Assembly: GCF_001540865.1 (NCBI RefSeq)
Contig: NC_033621.1
Coordinates: 12,668,276-12,732,275, forward strand
Length of the DNA stretch: 64,000 nucleotides
Source of the DNA: Ananas comosus
Lineage: Eukaryota; Streptophyta; Magnoliopsida; Poales; Bromeliaceae
Direction of reading: 5' to 3'
The notes beneath the pieces were generated by a model. The model saw only the letters and a program-made list of their open reading frames with translations. It ran no database searches and had not been told where the DNA came from. Both the position numbers and the translations under genes were made by a program. This document shows, piece by piece, positions 38,505 to 50,206 of this stretch. The stretch's first letter is position 1. Every line of letters begins with the position of its first letter.

Positions 38505-40330
38505 GAGTCGAACTCGAACCTAGATTGATTTTGCACAGATTCTAAACTCGAGAACGGGCCCAAAAAAATTTGCTTCCAATTTCTAATTAGATTGGGCTTG
38601 GAATGTAATAACAGGGTTGAGCCCAATCCTCTTGTATCCTGACCCATGGGCTAATTTTGTAGATGTAAAAATAGCAGTAACTCTAGAACTTCTATTGCAG
38701 TAAAAAAGAAAAAAATATGACCATAAGCTTCAAAAGTAAAAACTCTAATTATAGTTTTTATTTTTGCTATACAATAAATTTATCAGAAAATAAAAGGCAC
38801 AGCTAATATCTTTGCAAACCGGTCAAGTGGAACTTGATCCGAACTCTTTTACAATTCATAGATTAAATTCAAAATTGACCAAACTTCATGGTGGGTTGGA
38901 GTCGTGTTCATGGTGTTGTCAAAAATTTTATGCCATTTCCATTTATATCTCACTCCACTTTAATGAAGTAAACATATACAATCTTTAAATTAGTGAGGAT
39001 CATTATGGGTTATGTTAAAGTGTGCAATGTATTAGGAAACTCTTTCATTTTTGTTTTGGAGTACATGGTGTACCAAATTATACTCCCAAATTAGTTGTAA
39101 AATAATTACAAGAATTAGTCAATGAGAAGTAGCCAAAATCATATTTTGCAAGAACCACTGGGGCCAACAGTGTTCCCATAAATGTCATGTTTATTAGGAG
39201 CATACAATGAAACCTTGATGAAATGCCACAACTTTACTGTGCTTATAAAACAACAATAGCAAATAAAAATGGAGCTCAAACCTTACATCACACAAAGTTC
39301 ATGATGCAAAGTATTATTAAATTGCTGCTTATTAGTGAGCTATTTGCATTTTCATGCTGGTTTGCTTCATTTTGTCCAAATATTAGTAAGATTCATATAT
39401 TTTTATTTTGAGATATTGGAGAAAACTAAAATTTATGATATCTTATTAATTTTCAGTACATTGGTATAAATCACTTCTTGTCAAAGTTATAATTGTTGTC
39501 AAAAAAAAGTTTATAATGTTAACAATACAAGTAGTTTTATGTATTCACTATATTTTAAATCTTCTCATAAACTGAAAAGCTTCTCAAGGGACAATCCTTT
39601 AGAAATAGATGAGAGCTTAATTTTGAAAATTCTAAATCATATGGTAGAAAGGTAACTTGCTATTATGGCAAAATTTATGAAAATTCTTACTTCACAATGC
39701 AAAGAGTTTTGGTGCCAGTCCATAACATCTTTTTGTGATTATTGACTCTCTCCGTGGAGAGATAACATGAAAAATAAACCTTCATGCTCTATGAAGGTCA
39801 CATCTATTGTAATAAATGTCTTTCTTGTAGAAGGAAACCAATTGCTTTAATGGCACATGATATTATAATGACAACCCGAATACTAATTATTTTAAGTATA
39901 AAATAAGTTTGTGCCACTATGAAGAACTTGTTAAAATATAATTTTGATAAACACAACGTTTGAAAATTTTTTGTTTAGAAGGATATTTATAAAAATACTA
40001 AAACAACATTAAAAACAAGTGCACAAACTCTACCAAGGATGAAACATATTTTTGTTGGTGTCTATTCAATTTGGATGTTTAAGTTAAATTTGGACCATAC
40101 CAAAATCTGAGAAATCTAAATACAAGTATATAAGTAGTTTACTGTACATTTTCTGAGTATTTTTTTTTTCAGTTATAATAGGGGTGATCATTTCCATCTT
40201 GTATTAGAGTTTTTTTTTTTTTTTTTTTTCTGTTATAATAGAGGAGACCATTTCCATCTTGTATCTCATCTCCAAAGTAGATGAGTAGTAGCATAATTCA
40301 TCACCAACTTTACACCAATTTAAAAGACCT
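38505..40330. repeat. 1.8-kb dispersed repeat, copy 1
   Basis: Shares long, nearly identical stretches with 41350-42385 and 46948-48740. Examples are 'atcctgacccatgggctaa' at 38636, 'gcaaaccggtcaagtgg' at 38812 and 'ggagcatacaatgaaacc' at 39196. There is no open frame of note. The class is unknown; long, noncoding and in the same orientation in all three copies. Confidence 0.8.
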
Positions 40331-40673
40331 ATTGTGGTTCACCAAGACATCATTGTGCAAGACAACCTAATTAGGGAGAGGCAGGATGCAACAATTGACT
40401 TACTAGCAATGATAACTTATTAAGTTCTCACGCTTGTTTGCCTCATACATGATTCGATCTCGCTTCGGACTCTCATAATTCCACCTGAAGTTTAAAAATC
40501 ATAACTCTTCGAGTCCAACGTGCTTAACGAGATCAAATTGTGCTTTAACATCAATCGCTTCAAATGACCAGTAACACCGTCCAATGACGTTGATTTTCTA
40601 CAAAGATCGGTAATCCGGTATTTTGACGCCGATCGCTCACAAAGATTAGTAACCTTCAGCTCTAATACCAATT
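40331..40673 (-). mobile_element. Short internal remnant with Copia-type primer-binding site
   Basis: Read on the - strand, 'tggtattagagct' (about 40658-40670) directly follows the LTR end 'ttcccaaca' with a 2-base spacer. It resembles the initiator-methionine-tRNA primer site (TGGTATCAGAGC). About 300 bases of internal sequence remain before it runs into the repeat. Confidence 0.6.
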
Positions 40674-41340
40674 GTTGGGAATCCGGTACTCACCTCGGTA
40701 CGGGATTTTGAGAATCCACAACCCGCTCCAATACCAACTGCTGTGGATCCGGTATCGATTATTGAGATTCTACAACAGAAACGTTGAATCGGGTTTTTAC
40801 CATAAATCCGCCTTCTCGGCAGAAACTGATACAATTATAAAAAAGAGAAAACAAGCAAATATGCGGGTAAAGTAAGATTTATTAAATAAAAAAATATTAC
40901 ACCTAACTTCTCTTCTGCATAGAGTAGCTACAACTCGCGCCCTCTTTTTGAATCTCTTCTACCATTCTCTCGTCTTCTATAAATCCACAACGAAAACAAC
41001 TCTCCACGTGCACCCGTGCACTAGGTGCACCCAACCATGACTTTCTCTCTCCTAGTTCGGTTTTACCCAAGAAGGCATTCTCTCTCACCGTACTCTCTAT
41101 CAAAAGCAGCCCATCAAGAGCTATTTATAAAGCTACACCAAAACTTCCTACTCCAATAAATATTTAAATCCTAATTGATTTATCTTCAATAGATTTAAAT
41201 ATTTATCCTAATCTAGTGAGATTCATACTCTAATTAATATTTAAACTTTAATTTATCCCCGACAGATTTAAATATTAATCCTAATCCAATTAAGATTCAA
41301 CTACAAATCTAACCAAAGCCTCTAATAAACTTATAAGAGT
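40674..41340 (-). mobile_element. Copia-type LTR, right edge approximate
   Basis: On the - strand the LTR ends in '...ggattcccaaca' just before the primer site. It contains a promoter-like 'ctttataaatagctcttg' (about 41120-41137), a G-rich leader, and a poly(A)-type 'aataaa' near 40880. The second LTR and all coding genes are absent from the window. Confidence 0.65.
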
Positions 41341-41349
41341 CGGACTCGA

Positions 41350-42385
41350 CTACTCGAGCCTAGATTGATTTTGCACAGATTGATTTTGTACAGATTTTAC
41401 ATTCGAGCACGGGCCCAAAATAATTTTACTTCCGATTTGTAATTAGATTGGTTGAGACCAATCCTCCTGTATCCTGACCCATGGGCTAATTTTGTAGATA
41501 TAAAAAATAGCAGCAACTCTAGAACTTCTATTGCAGTAAAAAGTAAAAAAATATGATCCTAAGCTTCAAAAGTAAAAACTCTAATTATAGTTTTTATTTT
41601 TGCTATACAATAAATTTATCGGAAAAAGAGGCACAGCTAATATCTTTGCAAACCGGTCGAGTCGAACTTAATCCGAACTCTTAAAATTCATAGACTAAAT
41701 TCAAAATTGACCAAACTTCATGGTGAGTTGGAGTCGTGTTCATGGTGTTGTCAAAAATTTTATGCCATTTCTATTTACATCTAACTCCACTTTAATGAAG
41801 TAAACATATATAATCTTTAAATTAATGAGGATTATTATGGGTTATGTTAAAGCTTGCGATGTATTAGGAAACTCTTTCATTTTTCTTTTGGAGTACATGG
41901 TGTACCAAATTATACTCCCAAATTAATTGTAAAATAATTAAAAGAATTAGTCATTGAGAAGTAGCCAAAATCATATTTTGCGAGAACCACTTGGGCCAAC
42001 AGTGTTCCCATAATAAATGTCATGTTTATTAGGAGCATACAATGAAACCTTGATGAAATGTCACAACTTTACTATGCTTATAAAACAACAATAGCAAATA
42101 AAAATGGAGCTCAAACCTTACATCACACAAAATTCATGATGCAAAGCATTATTAAATTGCTGCTTGTTAGTGAGCTATTTATCAATACAATATTGGATTT
42201 TAGTGTATAATTGATTTTGCATTTTCATGCTGGCTTTGCTTCATTTTGTCCAATTATTAGTAAGATGCAAATGTTTTTACTTTGGGATATTGGAGAAAAC
42301 TAAAATTTATGATATCTTATTAATATTTATTTTTCAATCATATAAATCACTTGCTTATCAAAATTATAATTGTTGTAAAAATATT
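41350..42385. repeat. 1.8-kb dispersed repeat, copy 2 (truncated to 1.0 kb)
   Basis: Parallel to copy 1 from 'cctagattgattttgcaca' through 'ttgttgtaaaaat', then the match stops. It starts right beside the Copia-type LTR. Confidence 0.8.
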
Positions 42386-43174
42386 TCGATCCATGACACA
42401 CCTAACTCAGTAAGCTCTTTGATCTACTTCACTATATTCGTTTTTACTAATTTCTTGCGTTTTATCTGTATTATATCTTTGTTTTTCTTCCTCTGCTTGA
42501 GATTTGATTTTTAGTTGCAAACTTGAAATAAATGTAAAAAAGTTAATTACAGTATTGAGATTTGATTATTAGTTGGAGATAGTGTGCACAAGCTTGAAAT
42601 AAAGAGCTTAATTAAACTTTGCTGTACTCTATCAATTTGCTTTCTTTTGTGATATCTCATCTACTAGTTTACGTAAGTTTTCTCCCCCATCCTTTTTCAC
42701 TTGAATGTCAATTGTGTTTGCTGATACTATAATATGTCTTAATCTAATGCAAGCAAGTAGAAAAAGCTCTGGACTTTCACTAGCTAAATATCCTGCAGCA
42801 CCTCCTTCAATTAGAAAAGCTGTTCCACAAGCCACGCAAAAAAGGAGCAGACAAGCACTGTACGGAAACGTGCGGCCTCGCCTAAGACCTAGAGCAATCC
42901 ATCTGCTCTGCCATGCTGAAGAAGATGATCAAAGAAGGTGATCAAGAATTATAACATTCGAATCAAAAACTGGCGCTATTGAACAGGGGAAGGAGCAAGT
43001 AGAAATGCGATGCAAACATCCCACATTGATAACCATCAATAGAAGATAGTTCACAGAGTGACGACGAGAAATATTATCCAAATGAGGTCGGTAGGTAGTC
43101 CATCAATGGTCTGCTACATGCAACCGACATTATTACAAGTTACATAGTAACATCAACTTCGTAATAAGAGCTAG
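42386..43174. other. Intergenic DNA; one unexplained open frame on -
   Basis: A - strand frame (42835-42632, extendable upstream to about 42910) reads with plausible codons (GGAAGYLASESPELFLLACI) and ends KLVDEISQKKAN. I cannot identify it. It lies just downstream of the SKP1-like relic on the same strand. Confidence 0.3.
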
Positions 43175-43488
43175 TCAGAAGAAGAAATGGTCCAAGAGCC
43201 TCCACTTCTCTTCCTCGGGGTTGAAGATCTTGTCCATGTTAACCACAGTTCGGATGGTCAGGCGTCGCAGTCCCTTTATTTGAAGACAGTTTGCAGCCTG
43301 GAAGAATTGGAAGGTAATGATCACCAAAAGAGAAGAAGAAAAAAAAAAATCACAGGAAGAACTAATTTATTAATATTGATGAGCAGGTCAAAGAAGATAT
43401 AGCCAAATATGCAAAAATTGTAAGGAAAATGCCCACTCCATATATGAGTAACTTAAAATAACTCCATATATGAGTAACTTAAAATAAA

Positions 43489-44079
43489 GGGTAAACTTCA
43501 AATAACCCCCTTGTGGTTTCACACTTTCTCTCTTTAGTACCCTGTGGTTTAAAGTGTATCAAATTAGCCCCTGTGGTTTCACACTTTCTCACTTTAGTAC
43601 CCTATGATTTAAAGTGTATCAAATTAGTACCATGTGGTTTCTTTTTCTCTTTTTATTATCCATTTAATTAAATTTTTTTCTTAAATCAGTTACAAAGTTA
43701 AAATTAAAGGGTACTGAAGTGAATATTCGATAAACGTAGGTAGGGTATCTGAAGTTTTTGGTATATAATTTAACGAAATATTAACGGAGGAAAAAAAAAT
43801 AAGTAACAAAGTTAAAACAAAAGAGTGCTAAAGTAAATATTCGATAAACCTAGATAGGGTATATGAAATTTTTTCTATATAATTTAACGAAATATTAACA
43901 GAGGAGCCGACAAAAAGAGAAAAATGAAACCACAGGGTACTAAATTGATGCACTTTAAACCACAAGGTACCAAAGTGAGAAAGTGCGAAACCACAAGATA
44001 CTAAATTGATACACTTTAAACCACAGAATATTAAAGTGAAAAAGTGCGAAACCACAAAGGTAGTATTTGAAGTTTTCCC
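43489..44079. mobile_element. Mutator-like foldback element ('gtggtttca' family), best copy, 591 bp
   Basis: Perfect 9-bp target duplication 'taaaataaa' (43480-43488 and 44080-44088). Inverted ends are 'gggtaaacttcaaata' and 'tatttgaagttttccc'. The interior is built of 'ctttagtaccctgtggttt' modules and their inverses. It is noncoding and lies in the intron of the SKP1-like relic. A 24-bp tandem duplication ('actccatatatgagtaac') precedes it. Confidence 0.9.
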
Positions 44080-44088
44080 TAAAATAAA

Positions 44089-45697
44089 AGGCAAGAAGAG
44101 AATCATTCATGCAGTTAGACAAGCCTTATGGAACTCACGAGACAAAAAAGTCTCAGCTTTGATATTTGTCCAAGTTATACATGCACGATAATGCATAGAG
44201 GACAATTTAAATGCTCTGTCATTATAAATGAAACAAGCATTAGATTTTGCATAATGGATATAAGGGCAAACTAGGTACCCCTGCCATAAGGAACACAAAG
44301 AGAGCCATCCAACTCAAGAATAGTGATGATGATAAAGATATGAACTGCTATAAAATGCCAAAAAAGGAGACGAGAACAGATAAAGCTAACACTGTGGCTT
44401 GCTCTACTTTTCTAGTTTATAGTTGATGATATCATGATTCTAGCATTTAGTGATGCAGATGATTAATTGCTTCCGTTGTACTTAAATTATCCCCATTGTA
44501 ATGATGTACAATTCTATCATCTTTCGGATTAATGTTAACCCTTGTTATGATCCAATTCAATTATACTTTGTTACCTAATTTTTGTTGATTTCCAAATTTC
44601 ACGATTTATTTCCTATTTTTTCTATTTAACTGCTTTTTTCTTATTGCTTATTGTTTAAAAATTATCTGATACATGACCACCAATACTAAGCGATATACTT
44701 ATTAATGATACACGCATAGCTTCGTCAATATTACTTTTCGCTGCATGTCATTATTTGTAGTGTAATCACTTGTTAAAATGACTAAGGCATGGATATAGTT
44801 GGGATTTGGATACAACATCACATAAAGACTAAGATAGGATGAAACCTGAAAATAGTACAATCAGATGCAGAATGGTCTGAGGGACCAATTTAGTTTTACT
44901 TCTAATTCTTGACCAAATCTAAAGATGGTATGCCAGTTATAGATGAACTGAAATATGAACTGACAGCAAATTTCAGAAGACCGACAAGGAGTATTATACA
45001 ATCTAATTGAAAGAGATTTATTCTCAAGAGTCGAGAAATGTTGGTTCTGTAATTAGCATAGCATTGAATACCGCTAATAAAGATCCGATGCAGGCTTTTT
45101 ATTCGCATAACAGAAAAAATAGATTCTACATTCGCTAGACTCTAACAAATGTTACCTGGAGCTTACAAGAAAATCTGTATTCATAGTTATCCTTTTTGTT
45201 GGATGCGTTATTTTAGAAACTATGGACATGTATCCAAATCATTGAAATAAAAATCTGATATTAACTACATGTTAGTTATCTATAGCTCGGGTACAGCAGT
45301 TAAAGTGAAACCTTCAAGAAAAAAGAAAAGAAAACAAAAAAAATGGCAAGCACATACAAACCTACAAAACTCCCGAACTATGAAAGAGGTAAAATTTCTA
45401 CAATTTCAATAGATATAAAGTTATAGTAATATATATGCATCTACGAAAGCATCCGCCAAAAGAGTCTAAAGTTCGAATCATATGAATGACAAAAACGTAA
45501 AACTGAACAACATTTTCTCTATTTTATCCTATAATAGTACTCTATCCAGCTTAACCGCATATCTTGCTTCTTCTTGCTAAATTAGGCATGTGATAATTGC
45601 ATGAGTGTGGGAGGAAGCAATTTGACAAGTGAGCAACAAACTTCAAAGGACATGTACTAAGTATAGCACATCTTGCAATGAAAGATAATTAATGTTT
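44089..45697. other. AT-rich DNA within the SKP1-like relic, nothing recognised
   Basis: Short frames only, with no repeat of the families described here. Confidence 0.5.
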
Positions 45698-45910
45698 AGC
45701 ACATTGTACAACAAATGCGACAAAGCACCAATCATAGTAGTATCATCCTCTTCTGGATACTTATTATAGCACCCTTGTACAACAAATGCAACAAGTAACC
45801 AATCATAGTTGTATCATTCTCTACTGGATACGTTTTCTAGCACATTGCGCAACAAATGCGAGAAAGGCACTAATCGTAGTTATATCATCTTCTTCATGAT
45901 ACTTTTTCCC
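45698..45910. repeat. Tandem repeat, about 70-bp unit, 3 copies
   Basis: Units start at 45698, 45768 and 45839, each opening 'agcac..ttg..caacaaatgc' and containing 'ccaatcatagt.gtatcat' and 'ctggatac'. Copies differ at several bases. Confidence 0.85.
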
Positions 45911-46639
45911 TTCTCTATCCTTCATTTCCAACTCCACATACTTCCCTCCTATGCCTTTCTAGAATTCTTGCAATGAAATTCAATACATATCTCCATAATT
46001 ATCTCACGTCCCTCACTGTTCTTTTATCTCCTCATCCCTACTGGTTTCACATATTAATAAGTACTCTTAAATGTAGATATGTCGACCTATACTGCCAATA
46101 ATAATGTCATAAATCTTATACTTCTAGTGCCTAGTAAAGAACTAATAACACAAGTTTGGTTATCAAGAGTAATTTTACAAAATAAAGGGCAACAGAAGAA
46201 CAGTAACCATTACGTGGATGTTGATGGAAACGTCGAAAAGTACGGGAATCTTTAAAAATACACGCAAAAATTAGACAACATTAGCACAAACAAAAATACC
46301 GCTAATACAATAAAGAGGAAATATCAAGTTCTCACTATAACATGCATTAATCTATTAATAACTGAACCAAACATTTGGCCTCACATTTCGCATATGAACG
46401 TAAATCACCATTTTCGAACAGAAACTAGAGAGCAATAATTGAAGCAACTAAAATCGTGCAAACCCTAATCGTAACAAAACCAACGAAATCGGTAGCAACA
46501 AGATGCAAAAGCCCCAAAATTAGCACAATAAATATGCTGATGAAACTCAAGATACCAAAAAAAAAAAAAAAAATCTAATCACGTGTAAAAAGTGAAGCCG
46601 AGCAGCAAATTCGAACCAAAGGGGGCGCGAGATTCGAAC
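45911..46639. other. Intron side of the SKP1-like relic, no other gene
   Basis: AT-rich with an A run at 46559-46573. On the - strand 'gcgggttcgaatctcgc' near 46640 looks like a tRNA T-arm but lies at the putative splice donor; no full tRNA can be folded. Confidence 0.45.
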
Positions 46640-46947
46640 CCGCATGAGCTTGTAGACGGTGGCCTGGCCAACCTCGACGAACTCGTCGTCCCACTACTTG
46701 AGCTCCTCGACGGCCGTGGAGGAGGAGGTGGAGTCGTCTCCGGCGCCGGCGCCGCCGCTACCGCCGGCGGCGGCGGATGGCTTGGCAGCGGCGTGCCTCT
46801 TGCAGTACTCGATCACCTTGGAGAGGATCTTGGCGTTGACGTTGACGTTGAAGACCAGGATCCCGTCCTCGACACAAGTGTCCTCGATCGCGTACTTGAT
46901 CCTCTGCGACTCCACCGCCATCGCCTCGTCCACCTCGAAGATCCTCT

Positions 46948-48740
46948 TGTATCCTGACCCATGGGCTAATTTTGTAGATGTAAAAAATAGCAGCAACTCT
47001 AGAACTTCTATTGTAGTAAAACAGAAAAAAAGTATGACCGTAAGCTTCAAAAGTAAAAACTCTAATTATAGTTTTTATTTTTGCTATACAATAAATTTAT
47101 CGGAAAATAAAAGGCACAGCTAATATCTTTGCAAACCGGTCAAGTGGAACTTGATCCGAACTCTTTTACAATTCATAGACTAAATTCAAAATTGACCAAA
47201 CTTCACGGTGGGTTGGAGTCGTGTTCATGGTGTTGTCAAAAATTTTATGCCATTTCCATTTACATCTCACTCCACTTTAATGAAGTAAACATATATAATC
47301 TTTAAATTAATGAGGACTATTATTATATTATGGGATATGTTAAAGTGTGTAATGTATTAGAAAACTATTTCATTTTTCTTTTGGAGTACATGGTGTACCA
47401 AATTATATTTCCAAATTAATTGTAAAATAATTAAAAGAATTAGTCAAAGAGAAGTAGCCAAAATCATATTTTGCAAGAACCACTTGGGCCAACAATGTTC
47501 CCATAATAAATGTCATGTTTATTAGGAGCATACAATGAAACCTTGATGAAATGTCACAACTTTACTGTGCTTATAAAACAACAGTAGCAAATAAAAATGG
47601 AGCTCAAACCTTACATCACACAAAATTCATGATGCAAAGCATTATTAAATTGCTACTTATTAGTGAGCTATTTATCAACACAATATTGGATTTTAGTGGG
47701 TAATTGATTTTGCATTTTCATGCTGGGTGTGCTTCATTTTGTCCATATATTAGTAAGATACAAATGTTTTTTACTTTGGGATATTGGAGAAAACTAAAAT
47801 TTATGATATCTTATTAATATTTATTTTTCAATCGTATAAACTCACTTGCTTATCAAAATTATAATTGTTGTAAAAAGTATTATAATGTTAATAATAGAGG
47901 TGGTTTTATGAATCCAATATAGTTTAAATTTTTTTATAAACTGAAAATGGAGAAGTTTTTTTTTGCCATTCACAAGTAATGATCCTCTTTAACTCTGAAG
48001 AGAGCTCATTTATAAAAATTCGAAGTCATACCGGACGAAGGTAAATTAACTGTTACGGTGGAATTCATGAAAACACTTGCTTCACAAGAAAGCGGGTTTT
48101 GGAGATAATAACATCTTATTGTGATTAGAGAATAATATGTAATGCAAGCTGACCACCTTAATGGCACATGATATTGTAATGGCAACTCGAATACTAATTA
48201 TTTAAAATATAAGATTAGCTTTTGTTAAAATGTAATTTTAATGAAAACAATGTTTGAAAAGTTTTGTTTTGAATGATATTTATAAAAATAAGAGCACAAA
48301 TTAAATATATTGGTATCTATTTAATTTGAATATTTAAGTAAAATTTGGAGCATATCAAAATTTTAGAAATCTNTTTGGTGATGAAATCATACTGCTACTT
48401 ATTCTTTCAAAAGAAGAAATTATGAAAAAAATAAATTATTCAGCTTTATTATTTTTCTACATTTAAATTTATAAAAATAAGAGCACAAATTAAATATATT
48501 GGTATCTATTTAATTTGAATATTTAAGTAAAATTTGGAGCATATCAAAATTTTAGAAATCTTAATATCTCCTCTTATACTTGTAACTATTTATCTAAATT
48601 TAAATGTAGAAAAATAATAAAGCTGAATAATTTATTTTTTTCATAATTTCTTCTTTTGAAAGAATAAGTAGCAGTATGATTTCATCACCAAAGTAAATGA
48701 GTAGTAGTAGTATGATTTGATCACCAATCTAAAAGATTTC
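46948..48740. repeat. 1.8-kb dispersed repeat, copy 3
   Basis: Begins abruptly at 'cctcttgtatcctgaccc', fused to SKP1-like exon 1. It lacks the first 130 bp or so found in copies 1 and 2. It runs parallel to copy 1 to about 48740, with assembly-type duplications around the N at 48373. Confidence 0.8.
48280..48692. repeat. Exact direct and inverted duplications flanking a single N
   Basis: 48280-48372 recurs exactly at 48469-48561. 48374-48470 is the exact reverse complement of 48596-48692. The N (48373) sits at the junction of the two. Confidence 0.9.
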
Positions 48741-49455
48741 TGGAGCTCGCTTATTGCATATTTAGTCAAATTTATTACATTCTTTAAAAATGATCAAAAT
48801 GTACCAAAGTGTTTCAAGGGAAAGGCAAAAAGGTACAAAGTATAGTTTATTCTGAAATTGCCCCTCAACTATATTACTTTTTTTTAAAATTGAGATTTCT
48901 TTAATTTTTAGTTCTTTAATGGACTCATTTTGGTTAAGTAAATAAAAATAAACTTTATTAAATTCATCAATTATCTTTTAGCAAAAAAACTATAAAAATT
49001 AATGCTGATAGCTAGTATAATTATTGGCCTTTGCAAATTTTTGATGTAACAAATATCGCAATAATGCTAACGAAAAAAATAGAAGATGAGAAGTAAGTTG
49101 AGGGGAGAATTTCGAATAACCTGCAGTTGAGGGTCTTACAATTTGCAAATTTAAGGAGCTATTTGGTTGCACGCGCGCAGTTGCAACTGCATTCAATTTT
49201 AAATAAATTTTTTTAAAAAATTCTATATATTTAATTATCCAATTGAAAGTGGAATCCAAAATCTATTAGTTGAAACCAAATACCTTATCCACCTCCACTA
49301 ATAATTAAATGTGTCCACTTCTCTAAAGGCAAATGCTTGATTAACTCCTTTCACCTACTTAATTATGTGTGTTTTTTTATTCATCCTCATCTCTAATCAA
49401 ATGCTCCACAACCTAAACTATTTGATATCTTGAATACACCACAGAGTCCTCAACC
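48741..49455 (+). other. Upstream region of the dirigent gene
   Basis: AT-rich. The last 150 bases become richer in C and CT words. No clear TATA box or other gene. Confidence 0.5.
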
Positions 49456-49956
49456 ATGTTCTCTCCCCCCTCCAATTTTGCTTCTTCTTTTTTTCTCCTC
49501 TTCTTTCTCTTCTCGATTTCGCATGGCTTCGATACTCACCTGCACTTCTACTTCCACGAGATCGTAAGCGGCCCCAACAAAACTTCTTTTATCGTCGCAG
49601 GACCGAACCTGACATCTCACGAATTCGGAGACATTGTTGTGTTTGACAATGCCCTAAGGGTCGGGCCGGATCCGAACTCGAAGCTCATCGGTCGGGCTCA
49701 GGGCATGAGCGTGTTGGCTTCTTTGTCCGACCAATCAGTTTTGACACCGATAAACTTCGTGTTCACCGAGGGGGAATATAAGGGAAGCACATTAACCCTA
49801 TTTGGAAGAGTACCGGCCAGTGGCACGGCGGAAAGGACGGTGGTCGGAGGCACCGGGCAGTTCCGGCTTGCTCGGGGCTACGCGATTAGCAGTGTGGTTA
49901 ATGCTTCATCCATATTACTTATTGTTGAGTTTGATTTTTATGTGTTTCATTATTGA
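49456..49956 (+). CDS. Dirigent protein, single exon
   Basis: 166 residues, slightly shorter than the usual 180-190 but complete. Dirigent proteins are secreted beta-barrels without redox activity of their own; they steer the coupling of phenoxy radicals in lignan and related wall phenolics. Seen: signal peptide (about 1-24, Phe/Leu-rich, ending SISHG), then the family blocks HLHFYFHEIVSGPN (about 28-41), GDIVVFDN, KLIGRAQGMSV, NFVFTEGEYKGSTL, the glycine-rich VVGGTGQFRLARGYA and the terminal VEFDFYVFHY. Single-exon structure is normal for the family. Lineage (lignan, casparian or other) cannot be told from sequence alone. Its codons are GC-balanced, not GC-rich like PME. A Pack-MULE-like element begins 250 bases downstream. 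Confidence 0.94.
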   Translation: MFSPPSNFASSFFLLFFLFSISHGFDTHLHFYFHEIVSGPNKTSFIVAGPNLTSHEFGDIVVFDNALRVGPDPNSKLIGRAQGMSVLASLSDQSVLTPINFVFTEGEYKGSTLTLFGRVPASGTAERTVVGGTGQFRLARGYAISSVVNASSILLIVEFDFYVFHY

Positions 49957-50206
49957 AAGTCCTACTACTAAACCATATTATGTAAGAAGGATGGTTAATC
50001 ATGAAGTTTTCTTGCTCCTGCATATATACTTGCAATTCTCCTACATTAGTAACATGTTAAATAATTAGTTTTTATAAAAAGCAATATATAGATCAATTCA
50101 TTCGTATCTTTTGTGTTGTGGATTAATTTTTCTATTCAATTTATCCATTGAAGTGTGAATAAATTTAAGATGCACATGCGAATACCCTACAGCTTAGATT
50201 AAAAAG
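49957..50206 (+). other. 3' region of the dirigent gene
   Basis: AT-rich trailer. No clear poly(A) signal stands out, only AATAAA-like words near 50157. Confidence 0.4.

Larger units (their letters stand above)
43175..46947 (-). pseudogene. SKP1-like (SCF ubiquitin ligase adaptor) pseudogene, two exons
   Basis: Exon 1 (46947-46640) encodes a SKP1 N-terminal half: FEVDEAMAVES, KYAIEDTC, NAKILSKVIEYCKRH, an Ala/Gly/Ser-rich linker, then WDDEFVEVGQATVYKLM. SKP1 adaptors link cullin to F-box proteins. Exon 2 (43297-43175) follows a pyrimidine-rich acceptor and reads AANCLQIKGLRRLTIRTVVN, lining up with the family's [20 protein letters not shown], then a short divergent tail and stop. Joined at CGG|gttcga and ttccag|GCT, the frame continues exactly where plant SKP1 genes often have an intron. 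Breaks: a TAG at 46694-46696, loss of the first 15 or so residues (replaced by repeat copy 3) and loss of the usual C-terminus. The 3.3-kb intron carries a Mutator-like element. The splice link is inference; exon 1 homology is firmer. Confidence 0.6.

Noticed and set aside
45698..45910. CRISPR-like array
   Set aside because: Plant nuclear DNA. The whole unit repeats in tandem with no distinct repeats and spacers.
46618..46645. tRNA gene on - from the 'ggttcgaatc' box
   Set aside because: Only the T-arm-like part is present; upstream is SKP1-like coding sequence with no D-arm or anticodon arm.
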